Positions 8,901 through 20,068 of a stretch of DNA of 64,000 nt are shown one piece after another. Under the pieces are notes generated by a model. The model was not told the origin of the DNA. It worked only from the letters and a program-made list of their open reading frames with translations, and made no database searches. Made by a program: the position numbers and the translations under genes. Each line of letters starts with the position of its first letter. Within the stretch, counting starts at the first letter, position 1. Origin of the DNA: Azospirillum sp. SYSU D00513 (GTDB lineage Bacteria > Pseudomonadota > Alphaproteobacteria > Azospirillales > Azospirillaceae); assembly GCF_017356015.1 (NCBI RefSeq), contig NZ_JAFIQV010000011.1, forward strand, positions 62,001 to 126,000. The letters run 5' to 3'.

Positions 8901-10138
8901 GCCGGGAGGCCCTGCTTCCAGTGGCTGAGGCGCGGGCTCGCCTGCTCGGCGCGCTGCGGCCCCTGCCCGCCGAGACGGTGACCCTGACCGACGCGCTCGG
9001 CCGCGTGCTGGCCGAGCCGCTGACCGCCCGCCTGACGCAGCCACCCTTCGCCGCCTCTTCCATGGACGGCTGGGCCGTGCGCGCCGCCGACGTGGCCGAG
9101 GTCCCCGCAGCGCTCCGCCGCATCGGCGAGGCGTCGGCCGGCCACGCCTTCCCCGGCCGGGTCGGCCCTGGCGAGGCCGTACGAATCTTCACCGGCGCCC
9201 CCCTGCCCGGCGGCGCCGATTCGGTGGTCATGCAGGAGGATGCGGAGGAGGACGGCGACCGCGTCCTGATCCGCCGGTCCGTCGCCGAAGGCCGGTTCGT
9301 GCGGCCCGCCGGCCACGACTTCTCCGCCGGCGACACGCTTCTTCCGGAAGGCCGGCGCCTGACCGCCCGCGACGTGGCGCTCGCCGCTGGCGCCAACTGG
9401 CCATGGCTGCGCGTGCGCCGCCGCCCGCGCGTGGCGGTGCTTGCCACCGGCGATGAAATCGCCCTGCCCGGCGAGCCGCTGGGGCCGAATCAGATCGTCA
9501 GCTCCAACGCTCTGGGGCTCTGCGCCATGGTGACCGCGCTCGGCGGCACCGCCCTCAACCTCGGGGTCGCCGGGGACCGGGCGGAGAGCGTCGCCGCCCT
9601 GGCCTCCGCCGCCGCTGGCTGCGACCTGCTGGTCACGACCGGCGGCGCCTCCAAGGGAGACTACGACTTCGTCGGCGACGTGCTGGGCGGGGGGGGGCTC
9701 ACCCTGCTCTTCGACGGCGTCGCCATGCGGCCCGGCAAGGCGGTGAAGTTCGGCCATGCCGCGCTGGAAGGAGCCGGAAGGGTCCCTCTTCTGGGCCTGC
9801 CCGGCAACCCGGTTTCCACCGGCATCTGCGCGCTGCTTTTCCTGAAACCCGCCCTGCTCGCCCTTCAGGGTCTGACGCCCGGCGAGGACACGGTCACCGC
9901 CCGGCTCGGCGCGCCCCTGAGGGCCAACGGTCCCAACCAGGACCATCTGCAGGCGACGCTCGCCCGTGAGGCCGGCGGGGAACTGGTGGCGACGCCCTTC
10001 GCGCGCCAGGACACCGCGCTCATGTCGCTGCTGGCGAAGGCCGACTGCCTGATCCTCCGCCCGCCGCACGCCCCCCCCGCCGAGCCCGGTGACCGGGTGG
10101 AGATCCTGCCCCTGTCGGGCGGCGCCGTCAGCCTGTGA
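8897..10138 (+). CDS. moeA: Molybdopterin molybdenumtransferase
   Basis: MoeA (413 aa) inserts molybdate into adenylylated molybdopterin. The start is TTG at 8897-8899, overlapping the moaC TGA (TTGA); this is where homology begins ([17 protein letters not shown]). [10 protein letters not shown], the central MPT-binding loop [21 protein letters not shown] and GLPGNPVS are typical. The loop reads GASKGDYD where many MoeA have GVSVGDYD. The rare start codon inside an overlap suggests translation depends on coupling to moaC. Confidence 0.95.
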   Translation: MSREALLPVAEARARLLGALRPLPAETVTLTDALGRVLAEPLTARLTQPPFAASSMDGWAVRAADVAEVPAALRRIGEASAGHAFPGRVGPGEAVRIFTGAPLPGGADSVVMQEDAEEDGDRVLIRRSVAEGRFVRPAGHDFSAGDTLLPEGRRLTARDVALAAGANWPWLRVRRRPRVAVLATGDEIALPGEPLGPNQIVSSNALGLCAMVTALGGTALNLGVAGDRAESVAALASAAAGCDLLVTTGGASKGDYDFVGDVLGGGGLTLLFDGVAMRPGKAVKFGHAALEGAGRVPLLGLPGNPVSTGICALLFLKPALLALQGLTPGEDTVTARLGAPLRANGPNQDHLQATLAREAGGELVATPFARQDTALMSLLAKADCLILRPPHAPPAEPGDRVEILPLSGGAVSL

Positions 10139-10165
10139 CTTAGCCGTATCCTCCGGGTTAGGGGC

Positions 10166-10194
10166 TTGACGCCCGCCGGGAACCAAACTAGAAC
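10166..10194 (+). promoter_or_regulatory. lexA promoter with overlapping SOS box
   Basis: TTGACG (10166-10171) and TAGAAC (10189-10194) form a sigma-70-like promoter with a 17-bp spacer. A perfect GAAC-N7-GAAC at 10180-10194, the reverse of the alphaproteobacterial LexA site GTTC-N7-GTTC, covers the spacer end and the whole -10. LexA bound here would block RNA polymerase directly, which is classic autorepression. Confidence 0.85.
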
Positions 10195-10252
10195 AGAATC
10201 AAACGTTTTGCTTTTGTTCCAGATATCGCACGGCCAGCGCCGGGAGGCACGA

Positions 10253-10960
10253 ATGCTCACACGCAAGCAGCACGAGCTGCTGCTCTTCATACACGAGCGA
10301 CTCGGCCAAGGCGGGGTGTCCCCCTCGTTCGACGAGATGAAGGACGCGCTCGGCCTGAAGTCCAAGTCGGGTATCCACCGGCTGATCACGGGCCTGGAGG
10401 AGCGCGGCTTCATCCGCCGCCTGCCCCACCGTGCCCGCGCGCTGGAGGTGCTGCGCCTGCCGGAGGGCGCCGAAAACGCCCGCCCGCCGCGCGCCAAGTT
10501 CCAGCCGAACGTCATCAAGGCCGACTTCAGCTTCGCCGGCCGCGAGGTCGCCGCGGCGGCGGAGGCCGCGACCCCGGAAACCATCCAGCTTCCGCTCTAC
10601 GGACGCATCGCCGCCGGCACGCCGATCGAGGCGCTGCGCGATGGTTCGGGCTTCGTGGACATCCCGGCGACCATGCTGGGCGCGGGCGACCATTACGCCC
10701 TGGAGGTCGCCGGCGACTCGATGGTCGAGGCGGGCATCCTCGACCATGACACGGTCATCATCCAGCGCTGCGAGACGGCCGAAAACGGCACCATCGTGGT
10801 GGCCCTGGTGGACGAGAACGAGGTGACGCTGAAGCGGCTGCGCCGCAAGGGCAACACCGTCGCGCTGGAGCCCGCCAACGCCTCCTACGAGACCCGCATC
10901 TTCGGCGCCGACCGCGTGCGCGTTCAGGGCAAGCTCATCGGTCTCGTTCGCAAGTACTGA
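10253..10960 (+). CDS. lexA: LexA repressor, SOS regulator with self-cleaving domain
   Basis: LexA (235 aa) represses SOS genes and cleaves itself when RecA filaments form on damaged DNA. ATG 10253 is chosen because GGGAGG lies just upstream and family homology begins at [10 protein letters not shown]. Residues 1-65 are a winged helix ([20 protein letters not shown]). Residues about 112-235 are an S24 peptidase domain: cleavage site Ala121-Gly122 in GRIAAG, nucleophile Ser156 in AGDSMVEAG and Lys194 in EVTLKRL. The linker is long, as in other alphaproteobacterial LexA. It is convergent with comEC, 21 bp apart. Confidence 0.97.
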   Translation: MLTRKQHELLLFIHERLGQGGVSPSFDEMKDALGLKSKSGIHRLITGLEERGFIRRLPHRARALEVLRLPEGAENARPPRAKFQPNVIKADFSFAGREVAAAAEAATPETIQLPLYGRIAAGTPIEALRDGSGFVDIPATMLGAGDHYALEVAGDSMVEAGILDHDTVIIQRCETAENGTIVVALVDENEVTLKRLRRKGNTVALEPANASYETRIFGADRVRVQGKLIGLVRKY

Positions 10961-10981
10961 GCCGCAGCCGGCAGCCGCACG

Positions 10982-13117
10982 TCACGGGACCGTCCAGGGC
11001 CGATCGCCCCGGCGGTCCCGTACGCTTTCGACCCGCACGCCTTCGGGCGACAGGTACAGCGCATGGGCGCCCTCGCGGCGCAGGCGCCACAGGTCGATGA
11101 CCACCGGAGCGCCGCAGCGGCGGGCCGGTTCGGCGCTCACCACCACATCGGCGGCGGCGCAGTCCTCCGGCAGGGCGGACGGGTCGCGCAGCAGGGCGAC
11201 GCTCTGCCCCGCCTCCCGGTAGAGGCAGCCCAGTGCGTCGCAGGCGAGCCGCCCGCCAACGCCGCTCCCCGCCTCCGGCCAGCGTCCCTCCGGTTCGGCC
11301 GCCCCGTCGCGCTCCAGCCATGTTTCCGCCGTCCGATTCACCCGCCCCGACAGGGCGAGGCCACCGTCGGCGCCGCGCACGGCCATCAGCGTCCCCTCCC
11401 GCGACACCAGCACGTCCGGACGGACGGTCGCCAGCGGCGACAGAAGCCCCGCCAGCACGGCGGCGGCGCCAAGCAGGCGCCAGGGCCGCGTCCAAATCGC
11501 CAGCCACACCCCGCCGAGCGTCACCGCGACCAGCCCCGCGAGCGGCATGGCCGGCACCCGCAGGACCGCCCCCGGCAGGGAGGAGGCCAGTTCCGCCGTC
11601 CAGATGATAACGGCCACGCCCCAGCCCATGGCGGCCAGAGCCGGCCCCTCCAGCCCCAGCGGCATCAGCAGGTAGGCCAGAAGGCTGCAGGGCATGACCC
11701 AGAGGCTGGTCACCGGGACTGCGATCATGTTCGCCAGCAGCCCGTAGAAGGCGATCTGCTGGAAGTGGAACATCGCGAAGGGCGTCGTCGCCAGCGTCGC
11801 CACGAGGCTGGTGAAGGCGATTCCGCCGAGATAGAGCACGCTCCGGCCAAGGAACCCGGTTTCCTGCCGCCAGCGCGCCAGGACAGGGCTCGCCAGCTCG
11901 TAGGCGGCGATCAGCGCCACGACCGCGCCGAAGGACATCTGAAAGCTCGGACCGAGCAGCCCCTCCGGCAGGATCAGCAGCGTGACCAGCGCTGCGAAGG
12001 CGACCAGCCGCATGCTCAGCGGGTCGCGCTCGACCAGGATGGCCGCCATGACCACGCCCGTCATCAGCAGCGCCCGCAGCGTCGGCAGGGGCGCTCCCAC
12101 CAGCATCGTGTAGGCGGCCGCCGCCAGGATGGCGAAGACCGCCGCGATCTTCTTGATCGGCCAGCGCAACGCCAGCGGCGGAACCAGCGCCAGCAGGGCG
12201 CGCACGGTGAAGAACACGATCCCCGCCGCGATCCCGACATGCAGCCCGGAGATCGACAGGAGATGGGCGAGGCCGCTGTCGCGGAAGGCCTCCATCACCG
12301 GCTGCGGGATCGCCACCTGCTCCCCGTTCATCAGGGCAGCGGTGACCGCGGCCTCCCCGGGATCGGCGATGGCCGCCCGCACCCGCTCCGCGATGACGCC
12401 GCGCGCCCGGTCGAAGCCGTCCGACAGGCTCCGCCAGGGGCCGGGCGGCCGCACTTCCAAGGTCTCATGGGCACGGAGCGCGTAGCCGACCCCGCCCAAG
12501 CGGTCGAAAAAGGCGTGGCGCTGGAAATCAAAGGCGCCGGGTTCCGCCGGTCCCTGAAGGGGATGGAGAACCGCGAGCAGGCGGATCCGCTCCCCGCTGC
12601 GCGGCGGGGGCGCCTTGCCCGTCAGCCGCAGCCGCACCCGCGCCGGAGTCGCCCCGGCGGCGACCCGCTCGATGGACAGGTCCTCCAGCACGGCGCGGGT
12701 TGCGTTGGGAAGCCGCTGCACGCTCACCACGCGCCCGGTCACCGCCACCGGCCCGGCCTGGCGCTCCAGCATCGGCGCGGCGACGCGCTGGGCGCGCCAT
12801 TGCGCGGCGGCGAAACCGGCGGCGAGCACCAACAGCGCCAGGCAGGCCGCCAGCATGCCAAGACGCCGGCGGACGGGCCAGAGCGGCAGGAGGCACAGAG
12901 CGAGAAGCAACGGCCCGGCCCATCCCGGCGGCTCCAGGGGAAGGGCGAAATACAGCCCGATGCCGGTGCCGACTCCGACGGGCACCCACAGCACCCAGCG
13001 CTCCCGCTCTGCCCGCAGCAGCTCCAGGAACGCCGACAGGGCGCGCGCCGCCCGGCCGCTGGCGGGCGCCTCCTCCCCGAACTCCGGTGAATCCCCGTCG
13101 AAGAGCCCGTCCGCCAC
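10982..13117 (-). CDS. comEC: ComEC/Rec2 family DNA-uptake channel protein
   Basis: A 711-residue polytopic membrane protein from GTG 13117. An N-terminal DUF4131 domain with an OB-like region precedes the Competence domain. That domain's hallmark is around residues 270-300: MNGEQVAIP and [15 protein letters not shown]. At least eight membrane helices follow. ComEC proteins carry single-stranded DNA across the inner membrane during transformation. The C-terminal about 170 residues sit where a metallo-beta-lactamase-like domain is found in Gram-positive ComEC, but no HxHxDH motif is visible. No other competence gene lies nearby, so a role in transformation is inferred from the family. Confidence 0.9.
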   Translation of the reverse strand: MADGLFDGDSPEFGEEAPASGRAARALSAFLELLRAERERWVLWVPVGVGTGIGLYFALPLEPPGWAGPLLLALCLLPLWPVRRRLGMLAACLALLVLAAGFAAAQWRAQRVAAPMLERQAGPVAVTGRVVSVQRLPNATRAVLEDLSIERVAAGATPARVRLRLTGKAPPPRSGERIRLLAVLHPLQGPAEPGAFDFQRHAFFDRLGGVGYALRAHETLEVRPPGPWRSLSDGFDRARGVIAERVRAAIADPGEAAVTAALMNGEQVAIPQPVMEAFRDSGLAHLLSISGLHVGIAAGIVFFTVRALLALVPPLALRWPIKKIAAVFAILAAAAYTMLVGAPLPTLRALLMTGVVMAAILVERDPLSMRLVAFAALVTLLILPEGLLGPSFQMSFGAVVALIAAYELASPVLARWRQETGFLGRSVLYLGGIAFTSLVATLATTPFAMFHFQQIAFYGLLANMIAVPVTSLWVMPCSLLAYLLMPLGLEGPALAAMGWGVAVIIWTAELASSLPGAVLRVPAMPLAGLVAVTLGGVWLAIWTRPWRLLGAAAVLAGLLSPLATVRPDVLVSREGTLMAVRGADGGLALSGRVNRTAETWLERDGAAEPEGRWPEAGSGVGGRLACDALGCLYREAGQSVALLRDPSALPEDCAAADVVVSAEPARRCGAPVVIDLWRLRREGAHALYLSPEGVRVESVRDRRGDRPWTVP

Positions 13118-13255
13118 GGCGCCCGCCCCTTATCCCGGCCCGGCCATCCACCCCCGCTTCTCCACCCATGTGTGCATGGCAATGCCCCACATGGCAGCGA
13201 ATGTGATAAACCTCGGACCAACCTTAGCAGCGATCACCCCGGAATTGAGCCCGCG

Positions 13256-14668
13256 ATGACTGTCGTCACCCGTTTCGCCCCCTCGCCCACCGGCTTCCTC
13301 CACATCGGCGGCGCCCGCACCGCCCTTTTCAACTGGCTGTATGCGCGCGGCCAGGGCGGCAAGTTCCTGCTGCGGATCGAGGACACGGACCGGCAGCGCT
13401 CGACCCAGGAGGCGGTGGACGCCATCCTCGACGGGATGAAGTGGCTCGGGCTGGAGTGGGACGGCGAGGCGATCAGCCAGTTCGAACGCAAGGACCGGCA
13501 CGCCGAGGTCGCACGGCAGATGATCGCCGCCGGCCGCGCCTACCACTGCTACACCAGCCCGCAGGAGCTGGAGGAGATGCGCGCCGCCCAGAAGGCCGCT
13601 GGACAGCCGGTCCGCTACGACGGCCGCTGGCGCGACCGCGACCCGTCCGAGGCGCCGGAGGGCGTCGCCCCGGTGGTCCGGCTGCGCGCCCCGCAGGAGG
13701 GCGAGACCGTGCTGAAGGACCGCGTCCAGGGCGAGGTGCGGGTACAGAACGCCCAGCTCGACGACCTGATCCTGCTGCGCGCCGACGGCACGCCGACCTA
13801 TCTCCTTGCGGTGGTGGTGGACGACCATGACATGGGCGTCACCCATGTCGTGCGCGGCGACGACCACCTCACCAACACCTTCCGCCAGATCCAGATCTAC
13901 AACGCCATGGGCTGGGACCTGCCGGAGTTCGGCCACATCCCGCTGATCCATGGCCCGGACGGCGCCAAGCTGTCGAAACGCCACGGCGCCCTGGGCGTCG
14001 ATGCCTACCGCGACATGGGCTACCTGCCGGAGGCCGTGCGCAACTACCTGCTGCGACTCGGCTGGGCGCACGGCGACGATGAGATCATCTCGACCGAGCA
14101 GGCGGTGGAATGGTTCAACCTGGAAGGCATCGGCCGCTCGCCGTCCCGCTTCGACTTCGCGAAGCTGGAGAACCTGAACGCCCATTACATGCGCCAAGCG
14201 GACGACGCGCGGCTGGTCGGGCTGATCCGCCCGCGGCTGGAGGCCGACCTCGGCCGCGCCCTGAATGACGATGAGACCGCCCTCCTGACGCGGGCCATGA
14301 ACGGGCTGAAGCAGCGCGCGCGGACGGTCGTCGACCTCGCCCAGAGCGCGCGTTTCTACGTGACGGCGCGTCCCCTGCCGCTCGACGAAAAATCGGCGGC
14401 GCTGTTGGACGAAAAGGGCCGCGCCGTGTTGAAGGAACTGGCCGGGCTCTTCCAGGCGGAGGAGTCCTTCACCGCCGCAGCGCTGGAGGCGAAGGTCCGT
14501 CAGTTCGCCGAGGAACGCGGGGAGAAGCTGGGCAAGATCGCCCAGCCACTGCGCGCGGCGCTGACCGGTTCGACCGTGTCGCCACCCATCTTCGAGGTGG
14601 CCGAGCTGCTGGGACGGGAGGAGACTTTGGGGCGTATGGGGGATGCATCGGGGGACGGTCTGGGCTGA
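13256..14668 (+). CDS. gltX: Glutamate--tRNA ligase
   Basis: Class I aminoacyl-tRNA synthetase (470 aa) charging tRNA-Glu. The start ATG 13256 gives the canonical N-terminus [13 protein letters not shown]. The HIGH-type motif is HIGG (16-19) and the KMSKS-type motif is KLSKR (about 238-242). The C-terminal helical domain is normal. Many alphaproteobacteria carry two GltX enzymes, one of which mischarges tRNA-Gln for the GatCAB pathway; which type this is cannot be decided from the sequence alone. It is divergent from comEC and followed by gltA with its own promoter. Confidence 0.96.
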   Translation: MTVVTRFAPSPTGFLHIGGARTALFNWLYARGQGGKFLLRIEDTDRQRSTQEAVDAILDGMKWLGLEWDGEAISQFERKDRHAEVARQMIAAGRAYHCYTSPQELEEMRAAQKAAGQPVRYDGRWRDRDPSEAPEGVAPVVRLRAPQEGETVLKDRVQGEVRVQNAQLDDLILLRADGTPTYLLAVVVDDHDMGVTHVVRGDDHLTNTFRQIQIYNAMGWDLPEFGHIPLIHGPDGAKLSKRHGALGVDAYRDMGYLPEAVRNYLLRLGWAHGDDEIISTEQAVEWFNLEGIGRSPSRFDFAKLENLNAHYMRQADDARLVGLIRPRLEADLGRALNDDETALLTRAMNGLKQRARTVVDLAQSARFYVTARPLPLDEKSAALLDEKGRAVLKELAGLFQAEESFTAAALEAKVRQFAEERGEKLGKIAQPLRAALTGSTVSPPIFEVAELLGREETLGRMGDASGDGLG

Positions 14669-14679
14669 TGCGGCCCGCG

Positions 14680-14708
14680 TTGATATCCTTCGCACATGCA
14701 ACTATGCT
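14680..14708 (+). promoter_or_regulatory. Predicted gltA promoter
   Basis: TTGATA (14680-14685, 5 of 6 consensus) and TATGCT (14703-14708, 4 of 6) are separated by 17 bp, about 60 bp before the gltA ATG. It lies just after the gltX stop and gives gltA its own transcript. Confidence 0.5.
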
Positions 14709-14765
14709 GCGCACATTCCAAAAAGAGCGCAAAGCTCCAACCCTAAGTGACAAGGACGTGCCGAT

Positions 14766-16088
<1,323 letters not shown>

Positions 16089-16104
16089 CCGGCCGACGGC
16101 CCAT

Positions 16105-16284
16105 ATGGGAACGGGTGGCTCCAACGGAGCCACCCGCAGCCCCACCGCGTGCATCGTTCCGGCACGGCGAATCCGTTTCGCCGCGCCGGCGAACGACAAT
16201 CGGGCGCCGCTGGGCCGGCGCATTCGCCGCGCCATCTTCTATCTGGTCGTTCTGGCACTGATCGCCGCGGTGGTCCTGCTTTGA
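16105..16284 (+). CDS. Small putative single-pass membrane protein
   Basis: A 59-residue open frame from ATG 16105; an in-frame GTG at 16081 would overlap gltA. It has a polar, Arg-rich N-terminal half with APANDNRAPLGRR, followed by a C-terminal hydrophobic helix (FYLVVLALIAAVVLL). The charged-then-hydrophobic design and the PANDNR string, seen in many small alphaproteobacterial proteins, favour a real gene. Against it, the gltA hairpin lies within its first codons and no ribosome-binding site is evident. No function can be assigned. Confidence 0.4.
   Translation: MGTGGSNGATRSPTACIVPARRIRFAAPANDNRAPLGRRIRRAIFYLVVLALIAAVVLL
16113..16135 (+). terminator. Hairpin downstream of gltA
   Basis: A perfect 10-bp GC-rich stem (16113-16122 with 16126-16135) and a 3-nt loop begin 25 bp after the gltA stop. 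No T-run follows. It is either a weak terminator or a 3'-end stabilising hairpin. Confidence 0.55.
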
Positions 16285-16402
16285 TCGAACCGGGTCCGAT
16301 GGACCTGCGCCTGTCCGATGCGGCTCCGAATGGTCCGGGCATGACGCCACGTCCGGTGGCCTGCCCCCGCTGAAGGACGCTCACGTCCCACCACGGACTC
16401 CC

Positions 16403-17452
16403 ATGTCCTCCATCCGCATCACGCGACGCGACCTCGAAACGGCCGCCGAAGGCGGACTGCTCCGCGAAGAGGACATCGACCCGCTCTGGCGCCATCTGGC
16501 CGAGCGCACCTCCGCCGGCGACGCCCCGGTCTTCAACACGGTCCATCTGCTCTGGTATGTCGGCGCGCTGATCGTCATGGCCGCCATGGGCCTCTTCACG
16601 ACCATCGGCTTCCTCAGTTTCGGCAACGGCTTCCTGCTCACCGTGGCACTTCTCTATATGGCCGGCTTCGCCCTGGCCGGCCGGCGCGTCATCGGGCAGC
16701 CCGGCCTCCGCACCGTGGGCGGTCTGCTGTTCGCCGTCGCCGTCTCCATGGTCCCGCTGGCGACCTTCGCCGTGCAAGATCTCCTGGGCTGGTGGAGCAA
16801 CGACTGGCCCGGCCCCGAGGCGGGTTTCGTCGAGTACCTCTGCGGCAGTTCGATCCCCATGGGGACCGCCACGGCCTTCATCGGCACCTTGGTCTTCCGC
16901 AGCATCCGTTTCCCCTTCCTCCTGATGCCCGTGTCGGTCGCGCTCTGGCTGATGTCGCAGGACCTCGGCAACTGGCTCCTCGGCGACGGGGGCTCCCTGA
17001 CCTTCCGCTCGGGCATAGCGGCCATCATGGGCAGCGTGATCTGCCTCCTGGCCTGGATCGTGGACCTGCGCGACGAGCGGGGCTCCGCCTTCTGGCTGCA
17101 CCTCTCCGGCGCGCTCTCCCTGTGGGCCGGCATCACCGCGCTGGACAATGGGGACGAGATCGCCCGCGCCGGCTACGCCCTGTTCAACGTGGCCCTTCTC
17201 GCCCTGTCGGTCTTCCTCGGCCGCCGCGTCTACGCGGCGCTCGGGGCCATAGGGGTGGTGCTCTACCTCGGCTACCTGGCGAACGCGGTCTTCGAGGATT
17301 CGCTCCTCTTCCCCTTCGCCCTGTCGCTGATCGGCGTGGCCGTGATCATGGCCGGCATCGCCCTCCAGCGCCGGCTCCCCGCCCTTCAGGCCTGGATGGG
17401 CCGCCGGCTGCCGCCATCGGCGAAGGCGTTGCGCCCGCCGCACGCGCGCTGA
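16403..17452 (+). CDS. Polytopic inner-membrane protein of unknown function
   Basis: A 349-residue protein with a soluble N-terminus (residues 1-45: RRDLETAAEGGLLREEDIDPLW) followed by about ten hydrophobic segments and a short basic C-terminal tail. An N-terminal helical region that reads like a shorter DUF2157 domain followed by many membrane helices suggests a relative of that group, but I do not recognise the family with confidence. It stands alone between gltA and the convergent gloA. No catalytic motif is visible. Confidence 0.75.
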   Translation: MSSIRITRRDLETAAEGGLLREEDIDPLWRHLAERTSAGDAPVFNTVHLLWYVGALIVMAAMGLFTTIGFLSFGNGFLLTVALLYMAGFALAGRRVIGQPGLRTVGGLLFAVAVSMVPLATFAVQDLLGWWSNDWPGPEAGFVEYLCGSSIPMGTATAFIGTLVFRSIRFPFLLMPVSVALWLMSQDLGNWLLGDGGSLTFRSGIAAIMGSVICLLAWIVDLRDERGSAFWLHLSGALSLWAGITALDNGDEIARAGYALFNVALLALSVFLGRRVYAALGAIGVVLYLGYLANAVFEDSLLFPFALSLIGVAVIMAGIALQRRLPALQAWMGRRLPPSAKALRPPHAR

Positions 17453-17473
17453 AGGGCTTCGGTCCAGCCCCTG

Positions 17474-17507
17474 ATAAAGAAAAACCGGCGGACCTTGGTC
17501 CGCCGGT
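17474..17507 (-). terminator. Intrinsic terminator of gloA
   Basis: A 10-bp perfect stem (17484-17493 with 17498-17507) and 4-nt loop are followed on the minus strand by TTTTTCTTTAT. It lies just past the gloA stop and closes the long lipid A cluster. Confidence 0.85.
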
Positions 17508-17513
17508 GTGCCG

Positions 17514-17909
17514 TCACTTGCGTTCGATCAGCTCGACCTTGTAACCGTCGGGGTCCTCGACAAAGGCGATGACGGTGGTGCCGTGCTTCATGGGGCCGGG
17601 CGGGCGCGGGATCTTGACGCCCTCGGCGGCCAGCTTTTCGCAGGTGGCGTAAATGTCCGGCACGCCGATGGCGATGTGCCCATAGCCGGAACCGATGCTG
17701 TAGGGCTCCGCCTGGTCCCAGTTGTGGGTCAGTTCCAGCACCGCCGTGTCGGACTCCTCGCCGTAGCCGACGAAGGCCAGCGTGAAGCGCCCGCCCTCGT
17801 AGTCGGTCCGCCGCAGCAGCCGCATCCCCATGAGACGCGTGTAGAAGTCCAGGGACTTCTCAAGATCCAGCACGCGCAGCATCGTGTGCAGAAGGCGAAA
17901 TTCGCTCAT
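17514..17909 (-). CDS. gloA: Lactoylglutathione lyase (glyoxalase I)
   Basis: GloA (131 aa) isomerises the hemithioacetal of methylglyoxal and glutathione to S-lactoylglutathione, detoxifying methylglyoxal. It has two VOC half-domains. All four metal ligands of the short nickel-type enzymes are present: His8, Glu59, His78 and Glu126. It is 10 bp downstream of lpxB and the last gene before a strong terminator. Confidence 0.96.
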   Translation of the reverse strand: MSEFRLLHTMLRVLDLEKSLDFYTRLMGMRLLRRTDYEGGRFTLAFVGYGEESDTAVLELTHNWDQAEPYSIGSGYGHIAIGVPDIYATCEKLAAEGVKIPRPPGPMKHGTTVIAFVEDPDGYKVELIERK

Positions 17910-17919
17910 GGTCCGTTCC

Positions 17920-19143
17920 TTATCGTTCTTGAGCCTGAGTCGTTTCAGTCCAGCCAGGGCGGTTTTGCCCCAAGCTGTTTTGCGCGGCGCCCGAGACGAT
18001 GTCTAGGATCACCCGCGCGGCGCGTTCGCTGGGCGGGAGCCCGCCCTGGCCGAGCCAGCGCGCGACCTCAGCCACCCCGTCCACCTGGCGCGCACGCGCC
18101 TGGCGGTCGTCGAGCAGCCGTCCCAGCTCGGCGGCCAGCCGGTCGGGCCGGCAGTCCCGCTGGAGCAGTTCGGGCACCAGCATCCGGTCGAGCATCAGAT
18201 TGACCAGATTCACATATCTAACCCGGATCAGCCGCCGGTACAGGGCGACCGTCACCGGGTTGAGCCGGTAGGCGATGACCGCGGGAAGCCGGGACAGCGC
18301 CAGCTCCAACGCCACCGTGCCCGACGCCGCCAACGCGACCTCCGCCGCCGCGAAGGCGTCGTACTTGGCCTCGTCCCCCTCCACCAGGATGGTGCGCATA
18401 GGCCAGCCGGCGATCTCGCCCGCGACGCGGTCCCGGACCGTGGACACGGTGGGCACGGCGGCCACGAGGTCGGGGTGGTCGGGCAGCAGGCGCTCCAGCG
18501 TGGCGCGGAAGTCCGGCAGCAGCCGGTTCACCTCCCCGCGCCGGCTGCCGGGCAGCACGGCCACGACCCGCGACGACTCGGACAGGCCGAACCGTGCCCG
18601 GAAGCGGGCGCCGTCGCCCTTTCCGGCCCCGCCCTCGACGACCGGGTGGCCTACGAAGCTGCAGGGCAGCCCCACGCGCTCGAAGTAGGGAGGCTCGAAG
18701 GGGAGGAGCGCCAGCAGGTGGTCGTAGAGCGCCGCGTACTTGGCCGCGCGCCCGGGCCGCCAGGCCCAGACGGTCGGGGCGACGTAATGCACCAGAGGAA
18801 TTTCGGGCGCCGCCTTGCGCACGCGCTTGGCCACGCGGACGGTGAAGCCCGGCGAATCGATGCCGATGACGGCGTCCGGACGCGCCGCGACGATGCTCTT
18901 CGCCGTCTCGTCGATCCGCCGCAGCAGGTTCGGCAGGTGGGGCAGCAGCTCGACGATGCCGAACAGCGCCAGCTCCGACAGGGGCACGAGGCTGCGCAGC
19001 CCCTCGGCGGCCATGCGCTCCCCGCCGATGCCGGCGAAGCGGACGTTGCCGCCGGTCAGCCGCTTCAGCGCCGCCATGAGCCGGGCGCCGAGCGCGTCGC
19101 CGGAAGGCTCCCCGGCGATCAGGAACAGCAGGGGCGCGCTCAC
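17920..19143 (-). CDS. lpxB: Lipid-A-disaccharide synthase
   Basis: LpxB (407 aa) joins UDP-2,3-diacylglucosamine and lipid X into the lipid A disaccharide at the inner membrane. The start is GTG 19141-19143, overlapping the lpxI stop by 4 bp; homology begins there (SAPLLFLIAGEPSGDALGA). GT-B glycosyltransferase features include VAPTVWAWRPGRAAKY and VLPGSRRGEVNRL. The frame stays open upstream but only within lpxI. It is the last lipid A gene of the fabZ-lpxA-lpxI-lpxB run. Confidence 0.95.
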   Translation of the reverse strand: MSAPLLFLIAGEPSGDALGARLMAALKRLTGGNVRFAGIGGERMAAEGLRSLVPLSELALFGIVELLPHLPNLLRRIDETAKSIVAARPDAVIGIDSPGFTVRVAKRVRKAAPEIPLVHYVAPTVWAWRPGRAAKYAALYDHLLALLPFEPPYFERVGLPCSFVGHPVVEGGAGKGDGARFRARFGLSESSRVVAVLPGSRRGEVNRLLPDFRATLERLLPDHPDLVAAVPTVSTVRDRVAGEIAGWPMRTILVEGDEAKYDAFAAAEVALAASGTVALELALSRLPAVIAYRLNPVTVALYRRLIRVRYVNLVNLMLDRMLVPELLQRDCRPDRLAAELGRLLDDRQARARQVDGVAEVARWLGQGGLPPSERAARVILDIVSGAAQNSLGQNRPGWTETTQAQER

Positions 19144-20042
19144 CGGCCGGCCTCCGGAACCTCGACGCCCACCACGAACAGCCCGAGCCGGTCTGCCAGC
19201 TCGGCGACGGCGGCCCTGTCCACGATCAGGCTGCCGCCGGCCTGCACCGCGATCCCGCGCAGGCCCGCCCGCGCCGCCTTTTCCAGCGTGACCGTCCCCA
19301 TGGTCGGCAGGTCGATGCGGCGGTCCTGCTGCGGCTTGCAGACCTTCACCAGCACCCCGCCCTTTCCGGGCCGGGCGAGCGCCGCGCAACGGTCCAGCAT
19401 GGCGTCGGTGCCCTCCACGGCTTCCACGGCGAGAACGATGCCCTGCTGCACGACCGCGCCCTGCCCGACGTCGAGCGCCCCCAGCCCGCGCGCAACCTCC
19501 AGCCCGCGGGCGATGTCGCGCCCGGCTTCCTCGTCGGGGAGGAGCCGCCCGACCGGTCCTGCGGTGGTGAGAAGCCCGTTCAGCAGGTCATGGAGCCCGA
19601 CGACCCGGAACCCATCCGATTCGAGTTCGCGCGCGACCGCCCGCAGAAGCCCGTCATCGCCAAGCGCCCGCGTTCCGACGCGGGCCAGGAACTTCGTGGT
19701 CCGCCAGTCGGGCAGCAGTTCTCCCAGCGAGGGGCGGCGGACGGGGCCGGCGAAGACCACCTCCCCCACCCCTTCGGCGTGCAGGCGCTCCATGATGCTG
19801 CCGGCCGCGCCGAAGCGGCTCCAGACATGAGGGTAGCCGCGCACGGCGGCGGGGTCGGTGTGGCCCTCAAAGGCGACGATGAACAGGTTGCGCCCCTGGC
19901 CGCGCACCGCTTCGGCGATCCGCGCCGGAAGGGTGCCGCCGCCGGCCAGGATGCCGAGCTTGGCGCCGGGGATGGAACCGGCGCCGGGGCCAACCACGGC
20001 GTTCCCCTGATCCTCGCCGGATGGGTTCGGGGATGCCGGCAT
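19140..20042 (-). CDS. lpxI: UDP-2,3-diacylglucosamine pyrophosphatase, LpxI type
   Basis: LpxI (300 aa, formerly DUF1009) cleaves UDP-2,3-diacylglucosamine to lipid X and UMP. It is the alphaproteobacterial replacement for LpxH. The N-terminal domain begins KLGILAGGGTLPARIAEAVR, and the C-terminal catalytic domain has GTDAMLDRCA and KPQQDRRIDLPTMG. The position between lpxA and lpxB matches its pathway order. The first about 25 residues are low-complexity, so the true start may be slightly downstream. Confidence 0.93.
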   Translation of the reverse strand: MPASPNPSGEDQGNAVVGPGAGSIPGAKLGILAGGGTLPARIAEAVRGQGRNLFIVAFEGHTDPAAVRGYPHVWSRFGAAGSIMERLHAEGVGEVVFAGPVRRPSLGELLPDWRTTKFLARVGTRALGDDGLLRAVARELESDGFRVVGLHDLLNGLLTTAGPVGRLLPDEEAGRDIARGLEVARGLGALDVGQGAVVQQGIVLAVEAVEGTDAMLDRCAALARPGKGGVLVKVCKPQQDRRIDLPTMGTVTLEKAARAGLRGIAVQAGGSLIVDRAAVAELADRLGLFVVGVEVPEAGR

Positions 20043-20068
20043 GGCGCCCTCCTGGCTGTGGCGGCCGC

